35,927 nt of DNA from Aeromonas media (GCF_000819985.1 NZ_CDBZ01000138.1:1236-37162), one strand, 5' to 3'; positions 25,501 through 34,738 are shown, numbered from the stretch's first letter. Program-made: numbers and translations. The notes: generated from the sequence alone by a model not told the origin.

Positions 25501-26691
25501 ATGTTTGAAAAGGTTGTTGCCGCCCCAGCGGATCCGATCCTGGGCCTGACCGAAGCCTTCCGTGCCGACTCTCGCAGCCACAAGATCAATCTGGGGGTCG
25601 GGATCTACAAGGATGAGACCGGTGCCACTCCTATCCTTCATTGCGTCAAGAAAGCCGAGCAGAAGCTGCTCACCGACGAGAAGACCAAGAACTACCTCGG
25701 TATTGAAGGCAATATCGAATATGGCCGCATAGTGCAGCAACTGCTGTTCGGGCAGGACTCCGCCCTGGTCGCCAGCGGCCGCGCCAAGACAGCCCAGGCA
25801 CCGGGTGGTACCGGTGCCCTGCGCATCGCCGCCGAGTTCGTGGTGCGCAACGGTCTGGCCAAGACCATCTGGATCTCCGATCCCACCTGGGCCAACCACG
25901 TCAGCGTGTTCCAGGCCGCCGGCCTCACCGTCAAGTGGTACAAGTACTACGATGCGGCGACCAAGGGTCTCGACTTTGCCGCCATGCAGGCGTCCCTTGC
26001 CGAGGCGCAGGCCGGCGATCTGGTGCTGCTGCACGGCTGTTGTCACAACCCGACCGGCATAGACCCCACCAGCGATCAGTGGCGCGCCCTGGCCAAACAG
26101 AGTGCCGCCGCCGGCTGGCTGCCGCTGTTTGACTTCGCCTACCAGGGTTTTGCCCGTGGTATCGAGGAAGATGCCGAGGGGCTGCGCATCTTCGCCGAGT
26201 GCCATGACGAGCTGCTGGTCGCGAGCTCCTTCTCCAAGAACTTCGGCCTCTACAACGAGCGGGTCGGCGCCTTCACCCTGGTCAGTGCGACCAAGGCGAT
26301 TGCCGACGTGGCCTTCACCCAGGTCAAGACCGTCATTCGTGCCAACTACTCCAACCCGCCGTCACACGGCGCCGCCGTGGTGACCACCATCGTCAGCGAT
26401 CCGGCCCTCTATGCAGAGTGGGTGGAAGAGGTGGCGGCCATGCGGGTGCGCATTCGCGAGATGCGCGAGCTGCTGGTGGAGAAACTCAGCGCCCTCGGCG
26501 TGAGCCAGGACTTCAGCTTCATCCGCGAGCAGAACGGCATGTTCTCCTTCTCCGGTCTCTCCAAGGATCAGGTGGAGCGCCTCAAGAGCGAGTTTGCCAT
26601 CTATATCGTCGGCTCCGGCCGGATCAGTGTGGCCGGGATCACCCGCGCCAACATAGATCCCCTGTGCGACGCCATCGCCAAGGTGCTGTAA
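25501..26691 (+). CDS. aspC: Aspartate aminotransferase
   Basis: A 396-residue PLP enzyme, the same length as E. coli AspC and alike throughout. It interconverts aspartate + 2-oxoglutarate and oxaloacetate + glutamate in the cytoplasm. Visible residues: N183 ([10 protein letters not shown]), D211 and Y214 ([12 protein letters not shown]), the PLP lysine K246 ([15 protein letters not shown]) and the substrate carboxylate-binding R374 (GSGRISVAG). AGGGAA precedes the ATG. In E. coli aspC also lies close to the porin ompF, so this neighbourhood is conserved. The last 60 bases of the gene are copied imperfectly just downstream (26708-26775). Confidence 0.96.
   Translation: MFEKVVAAPADPILGLTEAFRADSRSHKINLGVGIYKDETGATPILHCVKKAEQKLLTDEKTKNYLGIEGNIEYGRIVQQLLFGQDSALVASGRAKTAQAPGGTGALRIAAEFVVRNGLAKTIWISDPTWANHVSVFQAAGLTVKWYKYYDAATKGLDFAAMQASLAEAQAGDLVLLHGCCHNPTGIDPTSDQWRALAKQSAAAGWLPLFDFAYQGFARGIEEDAEGLRIFAECHDELLVASSFSKNFGLYNERVGAFTLVSATKAIADVAFTQVKTVIRANYSNPPSHGAAVVTTIVSDPALYAEWVEEVAAMRVRIREMRELLVEKLSALGVSQDFSFIREQNGMFSFSGLSKDQVERLKSEFAIYIVGSGRISVAGITRANIDPLCDAIAKVL
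26629..26691 (+). repeat. aspC 3' end, original of a duplicated segment
   Basis: The last 63 bases of aspC ([18 protein letters not shown] and stop) match 26708-26775. Offset is 80 bases before, and 84 bases after, a 4-base insertion in the downstream copy. Confidence 0.88.
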
Positions 26692-26707
26692 CTGAGGCGA
26701 AGAGGTT

Positions 26708-26775
26708 CTATGCGGGAATCACCCGCGTCAATATCAATAGATCCCCTGTGCGATGCCATTGCCAAGGTGCTGTAA
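26708..26775 (+). pseudogene. Remnant second copy of the aspC 3' end
   Basis: About 66 bases repeat the end of aspC, including the TAA at 26773-26775. Four extra bases near 26734 break the reading frame. Several substitutions fall at third codon positions (GGG to GGA, GAC to GAT, ATC to ATT, AAC to AAT), as between diverged alleles. No start or upstream coding part of this second copy remains. Confidence 0.85.
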
Positions 26776-26800
26776 GCACAACCATCGGCCTCCGCTCAGT

Positions 26801-26829
26801 AAAAAGCCCGCCATGTCGGCGGGCTTTTT
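26801..26829. terminator. Bidirectional terminator, aspC / yjgR
   Basis: AAAAAGCCCGCC (26801-26812) and GGCGGGCTTTTT (26818-26829) form a 12-bp stem with a five-base loop and U tracts in both directions, between the convergent genes. Confidence 0.93.
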
Positions 26830-26847
26830 CATGCCTGTTTTCCGGCA

Positions 26848-28353
26848 TCAGCGGCGCCGTTTGCTGCCCCCGAGCAGAGAGCCGAGCACCCCCCGTACCA
26901 ACTGACGACCCACCTCGTTGCCCAGGGTGCGGGCCACGCTCTTGGCGGCGGTCTGCACCACGCCGTCATGCTGGCCACCGCGCGGGCCTGTGCGCCCGAA
27001 CAGGATGCCGTTGAGGGCATCGAGCAATCCGCCACCCTGCTCCGACGGGGTCTGGGGGGCATCATCTGCGGCGGTTGGTGCCCCGCCATTGAGACGCTCG
27101 AAGGCGGATTCACGATCCTCGCGGGTCTCGTATCTGCCGTGGAGCACTGACCCCTGGATCAGGACCTGCCGCTCGGCGTCGTTCAGGGGACCTATGCGAC
27201 TGGCGGGCGGGGCGATGAAGGCGCGCTCCACCACGCAGGGGCGCCCCTTCTCATCGAGCAGGGAGACCAGGGCCTCGCCCACCCCGAGCTCGGTGATGAC
27301 GCCGGCCGCGTCGAAGGCCGGGTTGGCGCGCAGGGTGTTGGCGGCGATGCGCACCGCCTTCTGATCGCTCGGGGTAAAGGCGCGCAGGGCATGCTGCACC
27401 CGGTTGCCGAGCTGCCCCAGCACGCTGTCGGGAATGTCGGCCGGGCTCTGGGTCACGAAGTAGACGCCGACCCCTTTCGAGTGGATGAGGCGCACCACCA
27501 GTTCAATTTTTTCCAGCAGCGCCTTGGGGGCGTCGTTGAACAAGAGATGTGCCTCATCGAAGAAGAACACCAACACGGGTTTATCGGGATCCCCCACCTC
27601 GGGCAGTTGCTCGAACAGCTCGGAGAGCAGCCAGAGCAGGAAGCAGGCATAGAGCCGGCTGGACTGGGTGAGCTTGCCGGCCGCCAGCACATTGATGTGG
27701 CCGTGGCCGGCCCCGTCGGTCTGCAGCAGATCCTGAATGTCCAGCATGGGCTCGCCGAAGAAGTGGTCCCCTCCCGCGCTCTCCAGGGTGAGCAGGTTGC
27801 GCAGGATGGCGCCGATGGAGGCGGTGGACACATTGCCATAGCGAGTGGTGAGGGATTTGGCGTTGTCTCCGGCAAACTGCACCATGGCGCGCAAATCTTT
27901 CAGATCGAGCAGCAGTAGGCCCTCGTCGTCTGCCACCTTGAACACCAGCTCCAGCACCCCGCTCTGGGTGTCGTTGAGGCCGAGCAGACGGGCCAGCAGC
28001 AGAGGCCCCATATCGGAGATGGTGGCTCGCACCGGGTGCCCCTGCTCGGCGAAGAGATCCCAGAACAGGGTGGGGCTGGCGGCGAAGGCGGGAGTCGGAA
28101 TGCCGAGCTGGGCCAGCCGGGCATCCAGCTTGGTCGACGGGGTGCCGGCGGCGCCAAGGCCACTGAGATCCCCCTTCACATCCGCCAGAAAGACCGGCAC
28201 CCCGAGGCGGGAGAACCCCTCTGCCAGCACCTGCAGGGTGACTGTCTTGCCGGTCCCGGTGGCGCCTGTGATGAGGCCGTGGCGGTTGGCCATGGCGGGC
28301 AGCAGGGCGATGGGTTGGCCATTGGCATAGGCCAGCGTCAGTGGTTGGGCCAT
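26848..28353 (-). CDS. yjgR: HerA-like ATPase YjgR (DUF853)
   Basis: A 501-residue P-loop ATPase of the HerA/FtsK superfamily. Walker A is [13 protein letters not shown] near residue 30, followed by [12 protein letters not shown]. Walker B is [13 protein letters not shown], and [28 protein letters not shown] contains the sensor and arginine-finger region in segments. The C-terminal 90 residues are Gly- and Gln-rich and end in the basic tail GGSKRRR. The E. coli homolog YjgR has no settled function; DNA translocation is suggested by family only. AAGGAG lies seven bases before the ATG at 28353-28351. It stands alone on its strand between the aspC terminator and the DUF2062 pair. Confidence 0.9.
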   Translation of the reverse strand: MAQPLTLAYANGQPIALLPAMANRHGLITGATGTGKTVTLQVLAEGFSRLGVPVFLADVKGDLSGLGAAGTPSTKLDARLAQLGIPTPAFAASPTLFWDLFAEQGHPVRATISDMGPLLLARLLGLNDTQSGVLELVFKVADDEGLLLLDLKDLRAMVQFAGDNAKSLTTRYGNVSTASIGAILRNLLTLESAGGDHFFGEPMLDIQDLLQTDGAGHGHINVLAAGKLTQSSRLYACFLLWLLSELFEQLPEVGDPDKPVLVFFFDEAHLLFNDAPKALLEKIELVVRLIHSKGVGVYFVTQSPADIPDSVLGQLGNRVQHALRAFTPSDQKAVRIAANTLRANPAFDAAGVITELGVGEALVSLLDEKGRPCVVERAFIAPPASRIGPLNDAERQVLIQGSVLHGRYETREDRESAFERLNGGAPTAADDAPQTPSEQGGGLLDALNGILFGRTGPRGGQHDGVVQTAAKSVARTLGNEVGRQLVRGVLGSLLGGSKRRR

Positions 28354-28479
28354 GGTGAACTCCTTGTCTTGGCAGGCAGCGGCAAGCTGAGGGCTATAAG
28401 GAGTGTGGTGGCAGAGCCAAACGATGGCAAGGCGGGGCGAGTTGCGGCCTACAGGGAACCCGAAGGTCGGGGAGGGGGC

Positions 28480-28974
28480 TCAGCGGGAGTGGCTCAGCCT
28501 GCCCAGTTGCAGCATCAAGAGAGTGAGCAGGGCCCCGGTGGTGGCGGTCAGCACCGCCAGCAACAGGCTGCCGAGCAGGAAGGGGGGCGCCAGGGTCGCC
28601 GCCTCGTGCTCCAGCCAGTGCAATGACCAGGTGAGGTGAAACGGCTCAGGCGTCTGGTGCAGCACCAGGCAGCCGGTACGATAGGCATAGAGGTACATGA
28701 AGGGCAGCGTCAGCGGGTTGTTGAACCAGACCGCCAGCAGTGCCAGGGGCAGGTTGAGGCTGAACGCCAGCGCCAGTCCGACCGCCACCAGGGAGTGCAT
28801 GGGAACGGGGATCCAGCTGGCAAAGAGGCCGGCCGCCACGGCGCCGCTGAGCGCCCGGGTGCCACCCTGCCAGAGGGCGGGGGTCAGCAGGCGCTCACCA
28901 AACAGGGCGAACCACTTCTGCTGGCGCAGGGTGTCGGGGTTTATCTTGATTCGGACCAGCCAGCGGCTCAGCAT
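28480..28974 (-). CDS. DUF2062 membrane protein, second of a pair
   Basis: A 164-residue protein with a charged N-terminus (MLSRWLVRIKINPDTLRQQK), then about three or four membrane segments. The DUF2062 pattern is visible: GLFASWIPVPMHSLVA and VWFNNPLTLPFMYLYAYRTG. The function of the family is unknown. It is a paralog of the next gene upstream, which it overlaps by seven bases (28968-28974), so the two are translated together. The frame opens at 29001, but the ATG at 28974 fits the paralog alignment. Confidence 0.82.
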   Translation of the reverse strand: MLSRWLVRIKINPDTLRQQKWFALFGERLLTPALWQGGTRALSGAVAAGLFASWIPVPMHSLVAVGLALAFSLNLPLALLAVWFNNPLTLPFMYLYAYRTGCLVLHQTPEPFHLTWSLHWLEHEAATLAPPFLLGSLLLAVLTATTGALLTLLMLQLGRLSHSR

Positions 28975-29486
28975 GCCCGCGCCTCCTTGCGCTTCTGCCA
29001 CTGGCGCACAGTATTGATGCGCCAGAAGGTGCGGATGAGGGTGTAACCCAGCAGCGAACTCAAGAGCGCGAGCACCAGGGATCCCAGCAGCAGCGGCGGG
29101 GCCAGGGTTTCAAATACCGAGACCAGCCATGCCCAGGTGAACTGGATATCGATGTGCTGGGCGGGGTGGCCGAGCAACTGGCAGCCCACCAGGTAGGCGC
29201 CATAGAACAGCGGCGGCATGGTGACTGGGTTGGAGAGCCAGACCAGGGCGACCGAGAGGGGCAGATTGACCCTAAAGAGGATGGCACCACCAGCCGCCAG
29301 CAGCATCTGGCAGGGAAGGGGGATCCAGGCCATGAAGAGGCCGACCGCGAAGGCACCGGCGGCGGAGCGGCGGTTGAGGTGCCAGAGGCTGGCATCGAGC
29401 AGCAACTTGCCGAACAGCCGCAGGTGCTTGTGCTCCTTGAGCTTGTCCTGATCGGGCAGCCAGCGTTTGATGAGTCGTTTGGGCAT
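28968..29486 (-). CDS. DUF2062 membrane protein, first of a pair
   Basis: A 172-residue protein beginning MPKRLIKRWLPDQDKLKEHK, with the DUF2062 motifs GLFMAWIPLPCQMLLA and VWLSNPVTMPPLFYGAYLVG. The C-terminus is basic (WRINTVRQWQKRKEARAC). AAGG lies eight bases before the ATG at 29486-29484. It is divergent from comEC, with only 28 bases between the two start codons, so the promoters must overlap the other gene's 5' end. The tandem pair probably arose by duplication and may act as a hetero-oligomer in the inner membrane, which is inferred. Confidence 0.82.
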   Translation of the reverse strand: MPKRLIKRWLPDQDKLKEHKHLRLFGKLLLDASLWHLNRRSAAGAFAVGLFMAWIPLPCQMLLAAGGAILFRVNLPLSVALVWLSNPVTMPPLFYGAYLVGCQLLGHPAQHIDIQFTWAWLVSVFETLAPPLLLGSLVLALLSSLLGYTLIRTFWRINTVRQWQKRKEARAC

Positions 29487-29514
29487 GTTTGAAACCTTGC
29501 TAAATACTTGCTCC

Positions 29515-31770
29515 ATGGATCTGCGTCTGTTGTCGTTTGCCCTGGGGGCAAGCTCCTCACTGCTCTGGCCCTGGTTACCCTCTACTGCATGGGGCGGCGC
29601 GCTGCTGGCCCTCGCCATCCTGCTCGCCCATGGCCGTCATTGGCGGCTCATGTTTCTGGTGCTCGGCGTGCTCTGGATGCAGCTGAACCTGCAGTATCGG
29701 TTGGCCTGGCTGGACAAGCTGGAGACACAGACCAGCCACATCATAACCGCACGGGTGCAAAGTACGGAGTCCTCAGGCGATAAACCACGAGATAAATTTG
29801 CCCGCCTGCTGCTGCGGGTCGAGACGCTGGACGAGCAGCCCCTCGGGGTGGCCACTCTCGTCAGGATCAATGCCTACCAGGCACTGTCGCCCCTGCCCGC
29901 CGGCAGTCGCATTACCCTGGTGAGTTCTCTCAAGCCCGCCCACGGGCTGGCCAACGAGGCAGGCATGGATGGGCGGCGCCTGCTGCTTGGCAAGGGGATC
30001 ACGGCGACCGGCAACCTGCGCCGTCTCATCGAGGTCCAGGGGGCGGCACCCGGGATGCGGGAGCGCTGGCTGGCCGCTGCCAGCACCGCCTGGCAGGGGC
30101 TGGAGCAGGCCCCCTTGCTGGCGGCCCTCAGCTTCGGGGAGCAGGGGGGCATCACGGATGCCCAGTGGGATCTGTTTCGCGGCAGCGGCCTGACCCACAT
30201 CATCGCCATCTCCGGCCAGCATATCGCCCTGGTGGCGGTGCTCGGCTGGTGGCTGGGGCGGCTGCTGGGGTTGCGGGGGGCCATTCTGGTCTCCCTCTTG
30301 TTTGCCGCTGTCTACAGTTGGCTGGCGGGTTTTGCGGTGGCGACCGAGCGGGCCCTCATCATGGTGCTGGTGTGGAGCCTGCTGCGCTGGCTGAAGCGGG
30401 ACTGGCCCAGCCACCGCATCTGGCTGTGGGCCTTCGTGGTGCTCGTGCTCTGGGATCCCTTCGCCCTCTACTCGGCCGGCTTCTGGCTCTCCTTCATGGC
30501 GGTGGCCCTGTTGTTGCTGGCGAGCCTGCTGCACGCGCGCCCCGGACTGGTGCGTCTGCAGTGCCTGCTGCTGCTCGGGCTGCTGCCCCTGCAACTGCTG
30601 CTGTTCGAGGGCGTGGCCCCGCTGGCGCTCTTGCTCAATCTGCTGGCGTTGCCGCTGTTCTGTCTCGGCATCATTCCGCTGTCGCTGATCGGCGTGCTGC
30701 TGGCGCCGATCTCCACCGCCCTGGCTCACGGCCTGTTCTGGCTGTCCGATCTGGGGCTGACGTGGGTGTTGTGGGGACTCGGCCTGCTGGCGGACCATCT
30801 GCAGCTCTGGTGGTCGGTTCCCGGCTGGCTGATGCCCGTCAGCACCTTGCTGGTGCTGCTGTGGGGGGCCTGGCACCTGCCGGGAGGGCGCGGTTTGCTG
30901 CTCCCGGTGGGGGCCGCACTGCTGCTGGGGGCCTGGCCTGCTCCCACGCCCTGGCAGGTGCGGGTGCTGGACGTGGGGCAGGGCTTGTCGGTACTCGTCA
31001 CCCGCGGCGAGCGCGGCATCCTCTATGACACCGGGGATCGCTACCCCGGCGGTTACAACATGGCGGAGGCCGCCATCCTGCCCGTGTTGAACCGGCTCGA
31101 TGTGCGGGTACTCGATGCCCTCATCATCAGTCACAAGGACAGGGACCATGCGGGCAATCGGCAAACAATGCTGCAGGCGATGCCGGTGCGCCGCGAGCTC
31201 TCTTCGTTCGGCTTCGCCCGCAGCACGACCCTGTGTCGCCGTGGTCAGCGCTGGCACTGGCAGGGGCTGGATTTTCGCGTGCTCTGGCCCGAGCGGCCGG
31301 GGGCGGGTCGCAATAACGACAGTTGCGTGGTGCAGATAAGCGATGGCCGGCATCGTCTCCTGCTCAGTGGCGACATAGAGCAGGAGGCGGAGCGTCGCCT
31401 GCTGGCCCTGGAGAGCAAGGGAGAGGGAGGCGTGTTCGCCAGCACATCTGCCAGTACTCGCTTCAGCACCCTCGCCAGCGCCGTGCTGGTGAGCCCTCAC
31501 CATGGCAGCCGCACCTCCTCGATCCCGGGCTTCGTGGCGGCGGTGAACCCGGATGTCGTCATCCACAGCGCCGGTGACAGGAACCAGTGGCAGTTTCCCC
31601 GCCCCGAGGTGGTGGCGAGATACCAGGGCGCCCGTCAGTGGGTGACGGGGCAGGATGGCGCCATCCTGATCGAGGCGGGGGAGGCCGGGCTCGAGATCCG
31701 GCCCGATCGCGAGCAGGGCCCCTGGTACAGGCGCAATGGCCACTGGTGGCGGCCCAGGCTATGGCACTAG
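29515..31770 (+). CDS. comEC: DNA uptake channel ComEC/Rec2 (YcaI)
   Basis: A 751-residue protein with three parts. First an N-terminal membrane pair with an OB-like extracytoplasmic region (about residues 1-190, with LVRINAYQALSPLPAGSRI). Then the competence domain of about eight membrane segments (GLTHIIAISGQHIALVA onwards). Last a metallo-beta-lactamase-like domain (VLDVGQGLSVLVTRG, ISHKDRDHAGN, LLLSGDIE, VSPHHGSRTSS). It is the inner-membrane channel for single-stranded DNA during natural transformation; the C-terminal domain may degrade the second strand. The start at 29515 matches the family better than 29467. The gene lies upstream of msbA, as ycaI does in E. coli. Confidence 0.93.
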   Translation: MDLRLLSFALGASSSLLWPWLPSTAWGGALLALAILLAHGRHWRLMFLVLGVLWMQLNLQYRLAWLDKLETQTSHIITARVQSTESSGDKPRDKFARLLLRVETLDEQPLGVATLVRINAYQALSPLPAGSRITLVSSLKPAHGLANEAGMDGRRLLLGKGITATGNLRRLIEVQGAAPGMRERWLAAASTAWQGLEQAPLLAALSFGEQGGITDAQWDLFRGSGLTHIIAISGQHIALVAVLGWWLGRLLGLRGAILVSLLFAAVYSWLAGFAVATERALIMVLVWSLLRWLKRDWPSHRIWLWAFVVLVLWDPFALYSAGFWLSFMAVALLLLASLLHARPGLVRLQCLLLLGLLPLQLLLFEGVAPLALLLNLLALPLFCLGIIPLSLIGVLLAPISTALAHGLFWLSDLGLTWVLWGLGLLADHLQLWWSVPGWLMPVSTLLVLLWGAWHLPGGRGLLLPVGAALLLGAWPAPTPWQVRVLDVGQGLSVLVTRGERGILYDTGDRYPGGYNMAEAAILPVLNRLDVRVLDALIISHKDRDHAGNRQTMLQAMPVRRELSSFGFARSTTLCRRGQRWHWQGLDFRVLWPERPGAGRNNDSCVVQISDGRHRLLLSGDIEQEAERRLLALESKGEGGVFASTSASTRFSTLASAVLVSPHHGSRTSSIPGFVAAVNPDVVIHSAGDRNQWQFPRPEVVARYQGARQWVTGQDGAILIEAGEAGLEIRPDREQGPWYRRNGHWWRPRLWH

Positions 31771-31815
31771 GACTCTCCCTCGGCCGTTATTTCTCTTTGG
31801 GGTGGTGCCGGTGCT

Positions 31816-31873
31816 ATGGCAACGCTTGGTGTAATCCTGCGCTTTGGCTAGGGCAATCATCCGTCATTTCCCT
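31816..31873 (+). repeat. Upstream copy of the msbA promoter segment, decayed -10
   Basis: Bases 31816-31851 are identical to 31904-31939 (36 of 36). A second 13-base block (CCGTCATTTCCCT, 31861-31873) matches 31946-31958. In this copy the -35 TTGGTG (31826-31831) is kept, but the -10 position reads TAGGGC (31849-31854), so it should be inactive. Confidence 0.92.
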
Positions 31874-31903
31874 TTGAGGGAGGGTGAGGGAGATGGCCAG
31901 GCG

Positions 31904-31958
31904 ATGGCAACGCTTGGTGTAATCCTGCGCTTTGGCTAGAATACCCCGTCATTTCCCT
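31904..31958 (+). repeat. Downstream copy of the msbA promoter segment
   Basis: Partner of 31816-31873, with the 36-base identical block first and the 13-base block after it. This copy keeps both promoter hexamers. Confidence 0.92.
31914..31942 (+). promoter_or_regulatory. Sigma70-type promoter of the msbA operon
   Basis: TTGGTG (31914-31919), a 17-base spacer, then TAGAAT (31937-31942, five of six to TATAAT). Transcription would start near 31949, about 25 bases before the msbA ATG. Confidence 0.65.
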
Positions 31959-31973
31959 CATTAACGGCTATTC

Positions 31974-33743
31974 ATGCAACAAGAAACCTCACAAGAGAGC
32001 TGGCCCGTCTTCAAACGCCTGCTCGGTTATGTCCGGGATCGCAAACTGGGGCTGGTGGGCGGCATCATCGGCATGCTGGGTTATGCGGCCGTGGATACCA
32101 CCTTCGTCTACTCCATCAAGCCGCTCATCGATCAGGGCCTCAACGGCAACGACAGCAGCGTGCTCAAGTGGATGCCCTTCTTTGTGCTCGGCATCGTCGC
32201 CCTGCGCGGATGCGCCGCCTTCCTCTCCAACTACTGCATGGCCTGGGTCGGCAACCATGTGGTGATGCGGCTGCAGCAGCAGGTGTTCAGCCACCTGATG
32301 GCCATGCCCATGAGCTTCTTCGACCGCCAGAACACCGGCAACCTGCTCTCCAAGGTGACCTATGACGCCGGTCAGGTGTCGTCCGCCGCGAGCTCCACCC
32401 TGGTGTCTCTGGTGCGGGAAGGAGCCACCGTCATCGGCCTGCTCGGCCTGATGTTCTGGCACTCCTGGCAGCTGTCGGTGATCTTCCTGGTGGTCGGCCC
32501 CGTGGTGGGGGTGCTGATTGGTCTCATCAGCCGTCGTTTCCGCAAGATCAGCCGCCACATCCAGCAGGCGGTGGGTGACATCACCACCTCCACCGAGCAG
32601 ATGCTCAAGGGCCATAAAGAGGTGCTGATGTTCGGCGGCCAGCAGGTAGAGGACAAGCGCTTCTATCAGGTCAGCAACCGGATGCGCCAGCAGACCATGA
32701 AGATGGTGGCGGCCGACGCCATCGGCAGCCCCATCGTCCAGATGGTGGCCTCGGTCGCCCTGGCGGTCTTCCTCTATGTGGCGACCATCGACTCGGTCAA
32801 GGCGACCCTGACAGCGGGCACCTTCACCGTCATGGTCACCTCCATGATGATGCTGCTCAAGCCGCTGAAAAGCCTGACCGACGTGAACAACCAGTTCCAG
32901 CGCGGCATCACCGCCTGCCAGAGCCTGTTCGGTCTGCTGGACTCCACCCCGGAACAGGACACTGGCACCCGCACCCTGGAGCGGGCCCGTGGGGAGATCG
33001 AGTTTCGCAACGTCACCTTCACCTACCCGACCAAGGATACCCCGGCGCTGCACAACATCAGCTTCAAGGTGGAGGCGGGCAAGTCTGTGGCCCTGGTGGG
33101 CCGCTCCGGCTCAGGCAAGAGCACCATCGCCAGCCTCTTGACCCGCTTCTATGACATAGAGCAGGGGGAGATCCTGTTGGACGGCGTCAACATCCGCGAA
33201 TACAAGTTGAGCGAGCTGCGCAAGCAGTACGCCCTGGTCTCCCAGCATGTCCACCTGTTCAACGACTCCGTGGCCAACAACATTGCCTACGCGGCAGAAG
33301 AGAAGTACAGCCGGGAAGAGATCCAGCATGCCGCCCGCATCGCCCATGCCGACGAGTTCGTGCGCAAGATGCCGGAGGGCTATGACACCGTCATCGGCGA
33401 AAATGGCGCCTCCCTCTCCGGTGGTCAGCGCCAGCGCATCGCCATCGCCCGCGCCCTGCTGCGTGACTCCCCGGTACTGCTGCTGGACGAGGCCACCTCG
33501 GCCCTGGATACCGAGTCCGAGCGCCACATCCAGGCGGCCATCGACGAGCTGTGCAAGGCGCGCACCTCCCTGGTGATCGCCCATCGTCTCTCCACCATCG
33601 AGAAGGCGGACGAGATCCTGGTGATCGACGAGGGTCATATCGTCGAGCGCGGCAACCATGATGCCCTGATGGCCCAACAGGGCACGTATGCCCAGTTGCG
33701 GGCCATTCAGTTTGGCAACGTTGCTGTGAGTAACAAGGGCTGA
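31974..33743 (+). CDS. msbA: Lipid A export ATP-binding/permease protein MsbA
   Basis: A 589-residue half-transporter. The N-terminal half (about residues 25-315) has six membrane helices. The ABC domain has Walker A GRSGSGKST (about residue 382), signature LSGGQRQR, Walker B VLLLDEATSALDTESER and the H-loop IAHRLSTIEKADE. A homodimer flips core-lipid A across the inner membrane. The sequence tracks E. coli MsbA closely, for example STEQMLKGHKEVLMFGGQ. It is the first gene of msbA-lpxK-ycaR-kdsB and its stop overlaps the lpxK ATG by one base (TGATG). Confidence 0.97.
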   Translation: MQQETSQESWPVFKRLLGYVRDRKLGLVGGIIGMLGYAAVDTTFVYSIKPLIDQGLNGNDSSVLKWMPFFVLGIVALRGCAAFLSNYCMAWVGNHVVMRLQQQVFSHLMAMPMSFFDRQNTGNLLSKVTYDAGQVSSAASSTLVSLVREGATVIGLLGLMFWHSWQLSVIFLVVGPVVGVLIGLISRRFRKISRHIQQAVGDITTSTEQMLKGHKEVLMFGGQQVEDKRFYQVSNRMRQQTMKMVAADAIGSPIVQMVASVALAVFLYVATIDSVKATLTAGTFTVMVTSMMMLLKPLKSLTDVNNQFQRGITACQSLFGLLDSTPEQDTGTRTLERARGEIEFRNVTFTYPTKDTPALHNISFKVEAGKSVALVGRSGSGKSTIASLLTRFYDIEQGEILLDGVNIREYKLSELRKQYALVSQHVHLFNDSVANNIAYAAEEKYSREEIQHAARIAHADEFVRKMPEGYDTVIGENGASLSGGQRQRIAIARALLRDSPVLLLDEATSALDTESERHIQAAIDELCKARTSLVIAHRLSTIEKADEILVIDEGHIVERGNHDALMAQQGTYAQLRAIQFGNVAVSNKG

Positions 33744-34738
33744 TGCTGGAGCGTCTCTGGTACGGCAAGAGTGGCTGGCGCTGGGCGCTGGCTCCCTTGG
33801 CCCTGCTGTTTGCCCTCGTCAGCGGCGGGCGCCGCTTCGCCTACTGGCGCGGCTGGTTCAGCACCTATCGCGCCAGCCTGCCGGTGATCGTGGTGGGCAA
33901 TATCTCGGTCGGTGGCAACGGCAAGACCCCTGTGGTGGTCTGGCTGGTGGAACAGCTTCAAGCCCGTGGCTGGCGCCCCGGCGTGGTCAGCCGGGGTTAC
34001 GGTGGCAAGGCGCCCCATTACCCTTACCGGCTGGACGCCACCAGCACCACCGCCCAGGCGGGGGATGAGCCTGTGCTCATCGCAAGGCGCTGCGGCTGCC
34101 CCGTGGTGGTGGCGCCCAGGCGCGCCGATGCGGTGCGTCTGCTGGAGCAAAGCGGCGAGGTGGACATCGTCATCACCGACGACGGTCTGCAGCACTACGC
34201 CCTGGCCCGGGACATCGAACTGGTGGTGGTGGATGGGGCCCGGCGCTTCGGCAATGGCTGCCTGCTCCCCATGGGGCCGCTGCGCGAACCCATGACCCGC
34301 CTCAAGCGGGTCGATGCCATCATCTGCAACGGCGGCACCCCGGCCCAGGGGGAATACCCCATGGCGCTGGTGGCGGCCGCGCCGCGCCGCGTGTGCGACG
34401 ATGCGCCCCTCGAGGCGCCTCTCACCGGACCTGTGGATGCACTGGCGGGCATAGGCCATCCTCCCCGCTTCTTTGCCACCCTGACCGGACTCGGTTATGA
34501 GCTGGCAGAGCGTGTCGGTTATGCGGATCATCAGGCCTTTGATCGGGATGAGCTGCTCGCCCGCTTCGGCCAGCGCCCCCTGCTGATGACGGAGAAGGAT
34601 GCGGTCAAGTGCCGGGCCTTCGCGCCGCCACACTGGTGGTATCTGCCGGTCAGCGCCGAGTTGCCCGCCGCCCTGCTCGATACCCTGCTGCAGCGGTTGA
34701 CCCCGCTGCAGGCACCCGGCCCTGACCATGCACACTGA
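33743..34738 (+). CDS. lpxK: Tetraacyldisaccharide 4'-kinase LpxK
   Basis: A 331-residue inner-membrane-associated kinase that phosphorylates the 4' position of the lipid A precursor. One N-terminal membrane segment (about residues 12-28) precedes the P-loop VGNISVGGNGKTP (51-63). Later motifs include GVVSRGYGG, VIITDDGLQH-like (VDIVITDDGLQHYAL) and MTEKDAVKC, all typical of LpxK. It is translationally coupled to msbA. The 150 bases after its stop contain imperfect echoes of the ycaR start and a hairpin (34790-34808) without a T run. Confidence 0.96.
   Translation: MLERLWYGKSGWRWALAPLALLFALVSGGRRFAYWRGWFSTYRASLPVIVVGNISVGGNGKTPVVVWLVEQLQARGWRPGVVSRGYGGKAPHYPYRLDATSTTAQAGDEPVLIARRCGCPVVVAPRRADAVRLLEQSGEVDIVITDDGLQHYALARDIELVVVDGARRFGNGCLLPMGPLREPMTRLKRVDAIICNGGTPAQGEYPMALVAAAPRRVCDDAPLEAPLTGPVDALAGIGHPPRFFATLTGLGYELAERVGYADHQAFDRDELLARFGQRPLLMTEKDAVKCRAFAPPHWWYLPVSAELPAALLDTLLQRLTPLQAPGPDHAH

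Noticed and set aside
29773-31743. A 656-codon minus-strand open frame opposite comEC
   Set aside because: The translation is a Gln/His/Arg/Pro-rich shadow with no domain. ComEC motifs on the plus strand explain the whole region.
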